Positions 26,201-35,726 of a stretch of DNA of 64,000 nucleotides are shown piece by piece. Origin of the DNA: Miltoncostaea sp963703045 (lineage in GTDB: Bacteria; Actinomycetota; Thermoleophilia; Miltoncostaeales; Miltoncostaeaceae); contig OY969782.1 of NCBI GenBank assembly GCA_963703045.1, forward strand, positions 1,674,001 to 1,738,000, read 5' to 3'. Numbering within the stretch: the stretch's first letter is position 1; each line of letters opens with the position of its first letter. Both the position numbers and the translations under genes were made by a program. The notes beneath the pieces are model-generated. The model searched no databases. It was not told the origin of the DNA and was given only the letters and a program-made list of their open reading frames with translations.

Positions 26201-27889
26201 ATGAGACGGATCGATCGACAGACGACGGCGCGACTCGCGCGCGGGGCATCGCGCCCGCTCGGCGCCGCCCTGATCGCCGCCGTGGTGGCGGGCGCGTTGC
26301 TGCTGTTCGGGCCGCCCGGCGGCGACGAGGCGGCCCATCTCTACCTGACCCAGTCGTGGAGGGAGAACGGCTGGGAGCTCTGGGACAACTTCTGGTACTC
26401 GGGTCGCTACGCCCAGGTCAACTACAGCCTGATCTACTACCCGCTCGCCGCGCTGCTCGGGTGGGGCACCGTGGTCGTCGCGTCGTGCGCGGGCGCCGCG
26501 GGCGCCTTCGCCGCCCTGCTGCAGCGCCGGTGGCCGACCCTCGCCACCGGCTCGGCCCTGGCCTTCGCGCTGCTCGTGCCGCTGGGTGCCCTGGCGGGCA
26601 CCTACCCCTTCCTGCTCGGTCTCGCCACGGCGCTCTGGACCCTGGTCGCCCTCGACGCGGGGCGGCGGGTGCTCGCGCTGGCCGGCGTGCTGGTGACGGC
26701 CCTCGCGCACCCGCTGGCGCTGGCGTTCCTGCTCGTGGTGCTCATCGCCGTGGCCGCCGCCGACCGCGGGGGGTGGTGGCGCACCCGGGGCAACCTGGCC
26801 CTCGCCGCCGGGATCGCGGTCGTCGCCGGCGCCCAGGGGGTTCTGCTGCGCGGGTTCTCGACCGGGGACGCGGGCTACCCGTTCGACCCGAAGGACGCCA
26901 TCGCGATCGCCGGCTTCTGCGTCGTGGGCCTGCTGCTCACCCGCAACCTGCCCGACCAGCGCCTGCTGCGGGCGGTCTTCGTGGGTTACGGGGCGCTGGC
27001 GGTCGTGGCCTTCGCCGTCGAGTCGCCCCTCGGCGGCAACGCGGTGCGGCTGATCCTGCTGATGGGGGCGCCGCTGCTGCTGCTGCCGCTCGCCGCGCGC
27101 GGCTTCCGCCCTCGCGGGCTGACCGTGGTGTGCCTCGCCGGGATGCTGCTGTGGCAGACGATCCCGGCGGTCGCGGGCTGGCGCACCTCGACCGAGGCGC
27201 GCGCCCAGGACAAGACGTTCTGGTACCCCGTGATCGCCTTCGCCGAGGCGCATCGCGACCCCGACTTCCGGGTGCAGGTCGTGGCGACCGCGGACAACTG
27301 GGAGGCCTACTACCTCGCGCGGCGCGACGTGCCGCTGGCCCGGGGGTGGTTCCGCCAGGACGACTTCCCCGCCAACGCCGTGCTCTACGACGACCTCACC
27401 CCGCGCCGGTACGCGGCCTGGCTGCGTCGCACCGGGGTGCGCTACGTCTTCCTGCCCGACGACCCGCTCGACTACAGCGCGACCGACGAGGCGGCGCTGC
27501 TGCGCTCGGGGCGGTCGGGCCTGGACGAGATCGCGCACATCGGCGCCTGGACGGTCTACGCGCTGCCCCGCCCCACCCCCATCGCCACCCCCGCGGAGGG
27601 CATCTCGGTGGTCGCGCTGAGCTCGAGCTCGCTGACCCTGCGCGTGAGCGAGCCCGGGGTCTACCGTCTGCGCCTCCGCTACACGCCCTACTGGCGGGTG
27701 CAGTCCGGCGGCGCCTGCGCGTCCCCGCGCGAGCCGTGGGGCACGGACCTGCGCGTCACCGAGCCGGGCCTGGTGCGGCTGTCGTTCGACGTGCGCCTCG
27801 GCACCTTCGTGAACACCGTGCTCGGCGGACAGGGGGGCTGCGTGGCGCCCGTGCTCGGGCCCCCGGCGCCGGAGGCGGTGGCGCGGTAG
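26201..27889 (+). CDS. Multi-pass membrane protein, glycosyltransferase-like/PTPS-related 10TM type
   Basis: A 562-residue protein with about ten membrane helices followed by a 230-residue C-terminal part. The segment after helix 1, GGDEAAHLYLTQSWRENG, with early acidic residues in the first external loop, resembles GT-C glycosyltransferases and the 6-pyruvoyl-tetrahydropterin synthase-related membrane domain. Conserved WDNFWYSGRYAQVNYSL is typical of that family. The C-terminal portion ends in a short beta-rich domain with two cysteines. It probably handles a lipid-linked sugar or surface glycan, but no reaction is shown. Start ATG 26201, 38 bases after the PBP1A stop. Confidence 0.7.
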   Translation: MRRIDRQTTARLARGASRPLGAALIAAVVAGALLLFGPPGGDEAAHLYLTQSWRENGWELWDNFWYSGRYAQVNYSLIYYPLAALLGWGTVVVASCAGAAGAFAALLQRRWPTLATGSALAFALLVPLGALAGTYPFLLGLATALWTLVALDAGRRVLALAGVLVTALAHPLALAFLLVVLIAVAAADRGGWWRTRGNLALAAGIAVVAGAQGVLLRGFSTGDAGYPFDPKDAIAIAGFCVVGLLLTRNLPDQRLLRAVFVGYGALAVVAFAVESPLGGNAVRLILLMGAPLLLLPLAARGFRPRGLTVVCLAGMLLWQTIPAVAGWRTSTEARAQDKTFWYPVIAFAEAHRDPDFRVQVVATADNWEAYYLARRDVPLARGWFRQDDFPANAVLYDDLTPRRYAAWLRRTGVRYVFLPDDPLDYSATDEAALLRSGRSGLDEIAHIGAWTVYALPRPTPIATPAEGISVVALSSSSLTLRVSEPGVYRLRLRYTPYWRVQSGGACASPREPWGTDLRVTEPGLVRLSFDVRLGTFVNTVLGGQGGCVAPVLGPPAPEAVAR

Positions 27890-27924
27890 CGGCGTCGCCC
27901 ACGACGGACGGCGTCGCCCTGCGC

Positions 27925-28833
27925 GTGCTCACCTGGAACCTGTTCCACGGTCGCGACGGGCTGCCGGGCCTCGGCGCCACGAAGCGCTCCACCTGGACCG
28001 GCCTGCCCGAGGACGACGGCGTGCACATGCACGTCAACCGCAAGCTCACCGGGCTCATGGCGGCCCGCGTCGCCTCGTGGGAGCCCGACGTCTGCGCGCT
28101 GCAGGAGGTGCCGACGGGTGCGATGCGGGCGATCGTGGCCGCCACCGGCATGCGGGCCGTCTGGACGACGACCGGCCCCCTCATCGGCCCCGCCCGGCTG
28201 CGCGACCCCCTCGCCGCGCGCAACCCCGATCTGTGGCGCACGCACGAGGGCAACGCCAACGCGCTGCTGATCGCCCCGTGGCTCGCCGTGCCGCGGGACG
28301 GCTGCCGTTCCGTGCGCCTCAACCCGGTCCGGGAGATCCTGCGCGCCGCCCGCGAGCTGCGCCTCGGGCGCGGCGAGCTCGCCCGCTACCTGCCGGAGCC
28401 GCGCCGCCTCGTCGTCGCGCGCCTCGTGCTGCCCGACGGGCGCGACGTCGTCGTCGGGTGCGCCCACTGCCACAACGCCCGCCACCCGGGCGTCGTGGGG
28501 CGGGAGATCGGGCGGGCGGCGGACGCGGTCGTCGCCCTCGCGGGGGACGGTCCCGCCGTGCTCGCCGGCGATCTGAACGCGCCGCCGAGCCATCCCGCGC
28601 TGGCCCGGCTCGCCACGGCCGGCTGGGAGGGCGCGGCGGCGGCGGCGGGCATGGGGATCGATCGTATCCTGCACCGCGGCGGGCTCGTCGCCGACGGGCG
28701 GGCCCGCCGCCTGGACCCGGCCGAGCGTGACGTGGGCGTCTGGTGGCGCGGCACGGAGCGACGGGTGCGCCTCTCCGATCACGACCCCGTGATCGCGGAT
28801 CTGCGACTGCCCCCTACGGGGACCTCATCGTGA
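27925..28833 (+). CDS. Endonuclease/exonuclease/phosphatase-fold protein
   Basis: About 302 residues. The fold signatures are VLTWNLFHGRD at the start, ALQEVP (metal-binding Glu), GCAHCHNARHPG, the LAGDLNAPPSHPAL motif and the C-terminal RLSDHDPVIADL. These match the DNase I/exonuclease III/inositol phosphatase superfamily; the substrate could be DNA or a phosphoester. No signal peptide is seen. Start GTG 27925 is the first usable codon after the upstream stop. The 3' end overlaps the convergent membrane gene by 20 bases. Confidence 0.82.
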   Translation: MLTWNLFHGRDGLPGLGATKRSTWTGLPEDDGVHMHVNRKLTGLMAARVASWEPDVCALQEVPTGAMRAIVAATGMRAVWTTTGPLIGPARLRDPLAARNPDLWRTHEGNANALLIAPWLAVPRDGCRSVRLNPVREILRAARELRLGRGELARYLPEPRRLVVARLVLPDGRDVVVGCAHCHNARHPGVVGREIGRAADAVVALAGDGPAVLAGDLNAPPSHPALARLATAGWEGAAAAAGMGIDRILHRGGLVADGRARRLDPAERDVGVWWRGTERRVRLSDHDPVIADLRLPPTGTSS

Positions 28834-29974
28834 GCTGCGCCATCAGCAGCACGATCAGGGCCACCGCGACCCCCGCCGCCCACCGGGCACGCCGGCGGTC
28901 CTCCCCGACCCAGTCGGCCAGCGGCCAGACCAGCGGGAAGGCCATGAGCCCGAAGCGGGCCATCGAGGTGATCGTGCCGCTCGACAGCGGGACGGCCAGC
29001 ACGACCGCCGAGTAGGCGACCCAGGGCGAGCGCAGTCCGCCCTCCGCGCGCCAGAGGCGCACGAGCAACCAGAGGTACGCCGCGAGGAACGCCACGTCGC
29101 GGGCCGTGGCGTGCCAGGCGGCCGTGTAGTCGCGGGTCCGCACCAGCTCCCACCCGGCCGCGATCTCGTGGGGCGCGGTCGTGACGAGGCCGATGCCGAG
29201 CTGGCCGCGGTCCCAGGCGCGCTGGGCCTCGAAGGGCAGCATGGCCGAGCCCCGCGCGACGGCCATCCAGGCGAGGAAGGCGGCCAGCGCCGCGACGCTC
29301 GGCAGCACGGCCAGGGCGACCCGCCGCCAGCGCCCGGGAGCCGGGTCCTGCGCCGCGATCATGCCCACCAGCAGCGCCACGAGGGCGCCCGTCGGCCGGG
29401 TGAGGGCCGCGACGCCGGCGACGAGCCCGGCGAGCGCATGGCGCCGGCGCACCGCGAGCAGGGCCGCGAGGATCGCGGCCGCGAGCGCGATGCCCTCGGT
29501 GTAGGCCAGCGAGCAGTAGACGGCCGGTGGCAGCAGGGCCAGGGTCCACACCGCGCGGGTCGCCGCCGCGGGTCCCATGGTGCGGTCGGTCAGGGCGCGC
29601 AGTCCGAGCAGGGCGCCGAGGAACGCCAGGTTGGTGAGCACCAGCGTGCCGACGAACGGGTTGACGCCGGCGGCGAGCCACGCGGCCATCGTCCCGGGGA
29701 TCAGCGGGAAGAAGGCCAGGTTGGTGAAGATCTCCCCGACCTGCCCGAGGTCGCGCTCGTATCCGTTGCGCGCGATGTCGAGGTACCAGGTCGTGTCCCA
29801 CCCGCCGAGCTGCGCGAGCCACCCCGGGACCGCGGGATCGACGCCGCGCTCGGGGACGCCGAAGGCGAGGCTGCACGCGATGCCCACCACCAGCACGAGG
29901 GCGCGCGACGACGCCCAGGCGGCGAGCGGCGGTGCGCGCCAGCGCACGGCGGCGCGCGGCGCGGCGGTCCTCAC
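28814..29974 (-). CDS. PIG-V-like membrane mannosyltransferase
   Basis: A 386-residue polytopic protein. After helix 1 comes GGWDTTWYLDIARNGYERD, the WDxxxY loop typical of PIG-V/GT-C enzymes that add sugar from a lipid-phosphate carrier, and later YTEGIALAAAILAAL and ALTRPTG, both family patterns. About nine or ten helices. Start GTG 29974 overlaps the upstream stop (GTGA). It is the last gene of a minus-strand chain of membrane and glycosyl-transfer genes reaching back to 37493. Confidence 0.82.
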   Translation of the reverse strand: MRTAAPRAAVRWRAPPLAAWASSRALVLVVGIACSLAFGVPERGVDPAVPGWLAQLGGWDTTWYLDIARNGYERDLGQVGEIFTNLAFFPLIPGTMAAWLAAGVNPFVGTLVLTNLAFLGALLGLRALTDRTMGPAAATRAVWTLALLPPAVYCSLAYTEGIALAAAILAALLAVRRRHALAGLVAGVAALTRPTGALVALLVGMIAAQDPAPGRWRRVALAVLPSVAALAAFLAWMAVARGSAMLPFEAQRAWDRGQLGIGLVTTAPHEIAAGWELVRTRDYTAAWHATARDVAFLAAYLWLLVRLWRAEGGLRSPWVAYSAVVLAVPLSSGTITSMARFGLMAFPLVWPLADWVGEDRRRARWAAGVAVALIVLLMAQLTMRSP

Positions 29975-30420
29975 GGGCGCCGGCCGGCCCAGGCGACCCC
30001 CGCGCCCACGGCGAGCAGGGCCGCCGCGAGGAGGATGGTGACGATGGCGGCCGGCTCGACCTCGACGCGGGTCGGCACCACCTCCGTCCCGCCGGGCAGG
30101 GACGCCCGCACCTCGACGGCGGGGGACGTCGCGGCCCAGAAGGCGAACACCAGGGCGAGGGCCCCCGATCCGGCGGCGACCGGCCCGGTCCACGCCGACG
30201 CGGGACGGCGCTCGCGGCGGGCGAGGAGCACCGCGACGCCGGCCATCGCGGCAAGCGCCCCGAGGACGGGCAGCAGGAGCAGCTGCCCGGCGCCGCCGAA
30301 GCCCGAGGCCGAGAGAGCGCCTCCCGCGCGTGGCGCGGAGTACCAGGCGAACGCGGGCAGCACGGCGATCGCCGCTCCGAGCGCCATCAGCACGAGTCCG
30401 GTCGCGCGGCTCGTGCTCAC
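29971..30420 (-). CDS. Four-helix membrane protein, unknown
   Basis: A 149-residue protein of four hydrophobic helices (for example GLVLMALGAAIAVLPAFAWY and ILLAAALLAVGAGVAWAG) with a short external loop between helices three and four. No family recognised. It overlaps both neighbours by 4 bases, so it is part of the glycan operon and may be an accessory subunit of the transferases around it. Confidence 0.65.
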   Translation of the reverse strand: MSTSRATGLVLMALGAAIAVLPAFAWYSAPRAGGALSASGFGGAGQLLLLPVLGALAAMAGVAVLLARRERRPASAWTGPVAAGSGALALVFAFWAATSPAVEVRASLPGGTEVVPTRVEVEPAAIVTILLAAALLAVGAGVAWAGRRP

Positions 30421-31943
30421 CCGGCGCCCACCGGCCCGACGCGGCGGAAGACCATCACCCCGTCCTCCTCGTGCACCAGGCGCATGTCGGGCCGGGCGCG
30501 CAGGGCCGCGAGGCTCACGGCGTGGGCACCGGGCAGCAGCCGGTCGCCCAGGTAGGGGCGCGCCGCGTCGACGATCACCCACCGGGCCTCGTCGACCACG
30601 GGGTAGGTGAGCACGCGCGATCGCTCGGACAGGTGCGCGCCCAGCAGATTGCCCGCCGACACCACGACCCCGTCGGGGATGAGGGCCGTGGCGCGCGCCA
30701 TCGCCCGCGAGTGGTCGGTGACGCGGTACTGGTCGAGGCGCTGGTTGTCGGATCCGATCACCGGCACGTCCCTCCACCATGGCAGCGGGCCCATGTGCAG
30801 GCCCGCGATCGCGACGACGGCGACCCAGACGACCGCGACCCGGACGGGGTCGTCGAGGGCCCGGGCGAGGATCGCGGGGCGGTCGAGGCGGCGCACCCGC
30901 GCCAGGCCGAGGATCGCCGCGGCCACCGCGAAGGGCACGATCACGGCCACGTACTGGAACTCGATCGAGTACTGGGGGAACCAGTCGGCCAGGATGTTGA
31001 TGCCGATCTCGGGCAGGGCCCCGGCCGCGAGCAGCGGCGCCGCCAGCGGCAGCAGCAGCAGCGGCGCGAGCAGGGCCACGAGGTAGCTGAGGCGGTCGTA
31101 CTCGAGCACGAGCGCGATCGCGTCCCACGGCCGCGTCAGCAGGGTGGTCCCGACCGCCTGCCCATCGGTGCCGAGCGAGCCGTACCGCTCGACGAAGGCC
31201 GAGCCCCGGCCGTCGTTGTAACGGGGGATCACGACGAGCACCGCGACGGCCACCCAGGAGAGCGCGGCCACGCTCATCGCGATGCCGTAGCGGCGGCCGA
31301 GCCCGCGCACGACCATCCAGACGCCGAGCACCGCGAGGGCGAGCGCGACCTCCTCCTTGCAGAGGGCCGCCAGGACCGCCGTGACGGTCAGGATGCCGTA
31401 CCGGCGCTCCTCGGCCGCCCAGATGCAGTACATCAGCAGCGGCGCCGCCAGGGTCACCGGGTGGAACTCGGTCACGGTGGCCCACTGCAGGGGCGGGTAG
31501 AGCAGGTAGACCGCCGCCGCGGCGACGGCGAGCCGGTCGTCGCCGAGCCAGCGGCGTCCCAGCCAGAAGGCGGGCAGCGCGCCCGCCGCCACCGCCAGCG
31601 CCTGGCAGACCAGCAGCGCCTCGGGCAGCGCGCCCGTCCACGTGAGCGGGGTGAAGAGCACCAGGATCGGATCGACGTGGGCACCGAGGCGCGTGAACTG
31701 CCGCCCCGCGATGTCGGTGGTCTCGAGCGGGCGGCCCTGGGCCGTGCTCCAGACCGCCTGCACCATGTTCCCGACGTCGAACCGCCCGGTCCAGAAGGCC
31801 CGGTGACGGGCCACGGACAGGTACGAGAAGACGCCCGCGTAGAGGGCGACCATCGCCCAGACCGCCGACTGCGGGGCGCGCGGGCGGCGCCGCGCCGGCC
31901 GGGGGCGGGGGCGCGGCCGCGCCATCGTGGGGGCGACGCTCAC
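30417..31943 (-). CDS. DUF2079-family polytopic membrane protein
   Basis: A 508-residue protein. A basic N-terminus, about nine helices and the DUF2079 signatures FDVGNMVQAVWSTAQGRPL, RLGAHVDPILVLFTPLTW and LCKEEVALALAVLGVWM. The C-terminal soluble part (AMARATALIPDGVVVSAGN) resembles the end of GT-C-like proteins. Family role is unproven; the fold suggests a lipid-linked-sugar-dependent glycosyltransferase. Overlaps both neighbours by 4 bases. Confidence 0.82.
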   Translation of the reverse strand: MSVAPTMARPRPRPRPARRRPRAPQSAVWAMVALYAGVFSYLSVARHRAFWTGRFDVGNMVQAVWSTAQGRPLETTDIAGRQFTRLGAHVDPILVLFTPLTWTGALPEALLVCQALAVAAGALPAFWLGRRWLGDDRLAVAAAAVYLLYPPLQWATVTEFHPVTLAAPLLMYCIWAAEERRYGILTVTAVLAALCKEEVALALAVLGVWMVVRGLGRRYGIAMSVAALSWVAVAVLVVIPRYNDGRGSAFVERYGSLGTDGQAVGTTLLTRPWDAIALVLEYDRLSYLVALLAPLLLLPLAAPLLAAGALPEIGINILADWFPQYSIEFQYVAVIVPFAVAAAILGLARVRRLDRPAILARALDDPVRVAVVWVAVVAIAGLHMGPLPWWRDVPVIGSDNQRLDQYRVTDHSRAMARATALIPDGVVVSAGNLLGAHLSERSRVLTYPVVDEARWVIVDAARPYLGDRLLPGAHAVSLAALRARPDMRLVHEEDGVMVFRRVGPVGAG

Positions 31944-32878
31944 CGGCCGCGCCCGGCCGCCACCGCCAGGGCGACGAAGACCAGCTCGACCACGGTGAGC
32001 ACCAGCCGGCTCCCGACGGACAGGGCGACCGCCACGCTGCCGGGCAGGTTCTGGGCGAGCGCGAGCGCGAAGGCCCCCTCGCGGATGCCGAGGCCGGAGG
32101 GGAAGATCACCGCCACCATCGACACCGCGAACGAGAGCAGGAACGCCAGGCCCACGAACGCCGGGCCACCGGCCTCGGGGCCGGCCGCCGCGCGCACGAG
32201 CAGCCAGAGCGCGAGGCCCAGCAGCGCCGCGGTGGCGGCGTACCACCCGAGCAGGGCCACCAGCTGGCCGGTGGGCAGCAGGCGCGGCAGCGGCTCGCGC
32301 CGCGCGCGGCGCAGCAGCCAGGTCGTCACCGGACCGAACACGCGCGGGTGCAGCGCCAGCAGGCCGAGCGGCACGAGCGCGAGCAGCCAGACGCGGCCGT
32401 CGTCGCCCTCGCCGTAGAGGGCGATGAACGCCACCCCTCCGGCGGCCGCCACGCCGACCGACAGCAGTTGCTCGTAGGCCATCGCGGCGACGGTCGCGCG
32501 CCGCGGGACGCCGCGGTCGTGGCTCAGCACCACCCGGCCGAGCACCATCAGCACGCTGCCGGGGACGTAGCGCCCGAGCAGCGACCGCGCCCAGATCGAC
32601 AGGGTCACGCGCCGCGGCGGGGCGGGCTGGTGCAGGCGCTCGACGATGGCGCCGTAGCCGAGGCCGCTCGCCGCGTAGAAGGCCATCAGCGCGACGCAGC
32701 CCAGCCCGAGCAGACCCGGGTGGAGGTCCCAGTCGTACTCCGAGACCGACGCCCAGCCGTCGGCCAGCGCCCAGCCGAGGAAGCCGAGCACGAGCACGGC
32801 GGCGGCCAGGCCCACCCATCGCCGCCAGGGGCTCCGCGGAGACGCCGCGGCGACCGCCTCAGTCGGGGGCGTCGCCAC
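31940..32878 (-). CDS. UPF0104/lysylphosphatidylglycerol-synthase-type membrane protein
   Basis: A 312-residue protein with about eight helices. Signatures are SLLGRYVPGSVLMVLGRVVL, then MAYEQLLSVGVAAAGG, and PSGLGIREGAFALAL near the C-terminus, all typical of the LPG synthetase transmembrane family (UPF0104), members of which act in lipid or lipid-linked glycan movement. No soluble transferase domain is attached. Start GTG 32878 overlaps the methyltransferase end by 20 bases. Confidence 0.82.
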   Translation of the reverse strand: MATPPTEAVAAASPRSPWRRWVGLAAAVLVLGFLGWALADGWASVSEYDWDLHPGLLGLGCVALMAFYAASGLGYGAIVERLHQPAPPRRVTLSIWARSLLGRYVPGSVLMVLGRVVLSHDRGVPRRATVAAMAYEQLLSVGVAAAGGVAFIALYGEGDDGRVWLLALVPLGLLALHPRVFGPVTTWLLRRARREPLPRLLPTGQLVALLGWYAATAALLGLALWLLVRAAAGPEAGGPAFVGLAFLLSFAVSMVAVIFPSGLGIREGAFALALAQNLPGSVAVALSVGSRLVLTVVELVFVALAVAAGRGR

Positions 32879-33630
32879 GCCGCGCCAGCGCGATCAGCCC
32901 GTGGTAGCCCGGGCGCCGGCCGATGAACGCCGAGTCGATCTCGAGGGCGGCGCGCACCACCCGTGCGACCAGCCGCGGGGGGGCGCCGTCGATCACCCGT
33001 CCGCCGCCGGCGTCGAGCCGGCGCCGGAGCGCGCGGCGGTAGACCTGGCGGTGGTAGAGACCGGTCAGCGGGAAGCCCCAGCCGCGCACGTCGGGCTCGG
33101 TGAAGCCCGCGGCCCGCATGCGGTCGCGCAGCATCTCCACCGTGTAGCGACGCCGGTGGCCGGCCCACTGGTCGGTCCAGTCGTAGCGGTAGGGGTTGGC
33201 CGGGACGGTCACCAGCAGCACGCCGCCGGGACGCAGCACGCGCCACAACCCGGCGAGCGCGGCGTCGTCGTCGTCGAGGTGCTCGAGCACCTCGGCGCAG
33301 ACGGCGGCGTCGAACGACCGGTCGGGCAGGTCGAGGCTCTGGACGTCGCCGGGGACGACCGGGTTGGCCGCGTCCGCCCCGCGCCGCCGGAGCGCCTCGC
33401 GGGTCCAGTCGCAGAGCTCGGGGCTCGCGTCGGTGGACGTCACGCGCAGGCCGGCATCGACCAGCTTGAGGGTCAGGCTGCCCGCCCCGGACCCGGCGTT
33501 GAGGACGTCGGGCCCGGGCAGCGCCGGCAGCAGCCGGCGCAGCACGAGGGCCTCGCGGTAGTCGTGGCGCGGCCCGAAGAGCTCGGGGGTGCTCGCCCCA
33601 GTCGCGCGCGCGGGGCTCGGAGGTCGTCAT
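32859..33630 (-). CDS. SAM-dependent methyltransferase, N-terminal frameshift
   Basis: A class I methyltransferase of about 256 residues. The SAM site is DVLNAGSGAGSLTLKL (motif I, with Asn-Ala in place of the usual Asp-x), motif II SFDAAVCAEVLEHL and LRPGGVLLVTVPANP follow. As given, the N-terminus MTTSEPRARDWG breaks near 33600; removing one base joins it to STPELFGPRHDYREALVLRRLL. It is in a glycan operon and most resembles methyltransferases acting on sugars or lipid intermediates. ATG 33630 overlaps the upstream glycosyltransferase stop. Confidence 0.8.
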
Positions 33631-34742
33631 GCCCGGAAGGTTAGGGGGGTCAGCGCCCGGAGCAGCGCATCGGCGACGGCCTCCGGGGTGCCGAGCCGGC
33701 GGTAGACCTCGTGTCCGGCGCCCGCGATGCGCCCGCGCAGCGCCGCATCGGCACCGAGGCGGGCCAGCGCGGCGGCCAGCGCCCGCGCGTCGCCGGGCGG
33801 CACGAGCAGCGCGCTCTCGCCGTCGCGCAGCACCTCGCGCACGCCCGGGGTGTCGCCGGTCACCACCGGGCGGGCCGCCGCCAGCGCCTGCCAGACCTTG
33901 TTCGGGACGACCCGCGCGGCCTTGGCGCTGGTGCCGAAGACACCGAGGCAGATCGCGGCCGCCGCCACCTCGCCGCCGAGGCGCTCGTAGGGCACCCATC
34001 GCTCCCAGGTGAGGCCCGGGGGGCGCGCGCGCGCCAGCTCCCCCTCGAGCCACGACCCGAGCTGGCCGTCGCCGATCAGCCGCACCGGCGGGACGCCCGG
34101 GGCGCGCGCCGCCTCGAGCACCGTGGCGACGCCGTGCAGGGGGGCCAGCTTGCCGTAGAAGAGCACCGTCGGGTCGCCGTCGGGCGGCGGGGTCGGCGGG
34201 AAGCCGCCGGGCTCGGCGCCCACCGGCACGACGGCGATGCGCTCCCGTGCCACCCCGAAGCGGGCGGCGAGCCAGTCGGCGCCGGCGGCGGTGTCGGCGA
34301 TCACGAGGTCGGCCAGCCGCAGGCTGACCCGGTCGATGCCGGCGAGGGCGGCGCCGGCGGCGCGCCCGGCCAGGGCGCGGTCGCCGGTCAGCGTGTCCCA
34401 CAGGGAGATCATCATGTCCACCACGAGGGGCACGCGCCGGGCGCGCGCGACCGCCCAGGCCGGCGGCGCGTCGGGCTGGGCCGGGTATCCGGCCACCACG
34501 GCGTCGACCGGGCGCTCCCGCATGCCCGCCACCGCGAGCCCGGCCCAGGCGGCGGCGTAGCGGCCGGCCCCCCGCGCCAGCGCGCGCCCGCCCCCGGAGC
34601 CCGCGCCGGCCTTGTGGCGCTGCAGCTCCCAGACCGGGCGGTGGTGCTCGACCACCTCGACCCCGCGGGCGCGCAGGCCCTCGACGAGCACGCGGGAGCG
34701 GGGGTACGCCCGCTCGTACGTGCCCAGCCACATCACCCTCAC
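33627..34742 (-). CDS. Glycosyltransferase family 4
   Basis: A 371-residue GT-B enzyme. The N-terminus MRVMWLGTYERAYPRSRVL is typical of GT4. The C-terminal Rossmann half has TVLFYGKLAPLHGVATVLEAAR, VRLIGDGQLGSWLE, GVFGTSAKAARVVPNKVWQALAAARPVVTGD (acceptor loop and donor-binding region) and a Glu in REVLRDGESALLVPPGD. The sugar is unknown. Coupled to the next gene by ATGA. Confidence 0.87.
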   Translation of the reverse strand: MRVMWLGTYERAYPRSRVLVEGLRARGVEVVEHHRPVWELQRHKAGAGSGGGRALARGAGRYAAAWAGLAVAGMRERPVDAVVAGYPAQPDAPPAWAVARARRVPLVVDMMISLWDTLTGDRALAGRAAGAALAGIDRVSLRLADLVIADTAAGADWLAARFGVARERIAVVPVGAEPGGFPPTPPPDGDPTVLFYGKLAPLHGVATVLEAARAPGVPPVRLIGDGQLGSWLEGELARARPPGLTWERWVPYERLGGEVAAAAICLGVFGTSAKAARVVPNKVWQALAAARPVVTGDTPGVREVLRDGESALLVPPGDARALAAALARLGADAALRGRIAGAGHEVYRRLGTPEAVADALLRALTPLTFRA

Positions 34743-34764
34743 GCCACGCCCCCCGGCCGAGATC

Positions 34765-35715
34765 TCAGCGGAGCACGCGCTCCACCCGCGAGCGGGCCTC
34801 GTCGTCCTGCGGCCGCAGGTGGTACCGCTGGATCATCTCGCTGACCAGCCCGATCGTGAACAGCTGCACGCCGACGACGATGAGGAGCACTCCGAGCAGC
34901 AGCAGGGGGCGCCCGCCGATGCCCTCGCCGGTCAGGCGCAGCACCGCGAGGTAGGCGCAGATGAGGGTGCCCACCACCATGAGGAGCATCCCGAGGCCGC
35001 CGAACAGGTGCATGGGGCGCTGCCGGAAGCGGCCGACGAACAGGATCGTGAGCAGGTCGAGGAACCCGCGCAGGTAGCGCTCGAGCCCGTACTTGCTCTT
35101 GCCGTAGGGCCGCGGCCGGTGGTTGACGGGCAGCTCGCTCACCCGGAAGCCCTCGTTGGCGGCCAGCACCGGGATGTAGCGGTACTGGTCGCCGGTCAGC
35201 GCGAGCGAGCGGACCACCTCCGCGCGGTAGGCCTTGAAGCCGCAGTTGAGGTCGTGCAGTCCGATGCCCGACATCGCGCCGGTCACGCCGTTGAACACCT
35301 TGGAGGCGGTGCGCTTGCTCCAGGCGTCCTGGCGGTCGCGCTTCCATCCGCTCACCAGGTCGGCACCCGACTCGAGCTCGTCGAGCAGGCGCGGGATCTC
35401 GGCCGGATCGTCCTGGAGGTCGCCGTCGATCGTCACGATGGCGTCGCCGCGGGCCTCGCGGAAGCCGGCCATGAGGGCGGCCGCCTTGCCGAAGTTGCGG
35501 CGCAGGCGGACCACGGCGATCTCGGGCTCGTCGGCCGCGAGCGCGGCGAGGATCTCCGACGTGCCGTCGGTCGAGCCGTCGTCGACGAAGAGGATCTCGG
35601 TGCGCCGGTCCAGTCCGCGGAGCACCCGCAGCAGCTCCTCGGAGAGGGGGCCCACGGACTCGCGCTCGTTGTAGACCGGGACGACGACCGAGACGAAGGC
35701 GAGTCGAGCGGCCAC
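34765..35715 (-). CDS. Polyprenyl-phosphate glycosyltransferase (GT2, DPM/ArnC type) with two C-terminal helices
   Basis: A 316-residue GT2 enzyme. Catalytic features are VVVPVYNERESV, FVDDGSTDGTSEI, IDGDLQDDP (DxD-like) and GFKAYRAEVV. Two membrane helices close the protein (LFGGLGMLLMVVGTLICAYLA and LLLLGVLLIVVGVQLFTIGLV). Such enzymes charge undecaprenyl phosphate with a sugar, supplying the GT-C enzymes of the same operon (28814, 30417). Start GTG 35715. Intact. Confidence 0.9.
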   Translation of the reverse strand: MAARLAFVSVVVPVYNERESVGPLSEELLRVLRGLDRRTEILFVDDGSTDGTSEILAALAADEPEIAVVRLRRNFGKAAALMAGFREARGDAIVTIDGDLQDDPAEIPRLLDELESGADLVSGWKRDRQDAWSKRTASKVFNGVTGAMSGIGLHDLNCGFKAYRAEVVRSLALTGDQYRYIPVLAANEGFRVSELPVNHRPRPYGKSKYGLERYLRGFLDLLTILFVGRFRQRPMHLFGGLGMLLMVVGTLICAYLAVLRLTGEGIGGRPLLLLGVLLIVVGVQLFTIGLVSEMIQRYHLRPQDDEARSRVERVLR

Positions 35716-35726
35716 CGGCGTGGATG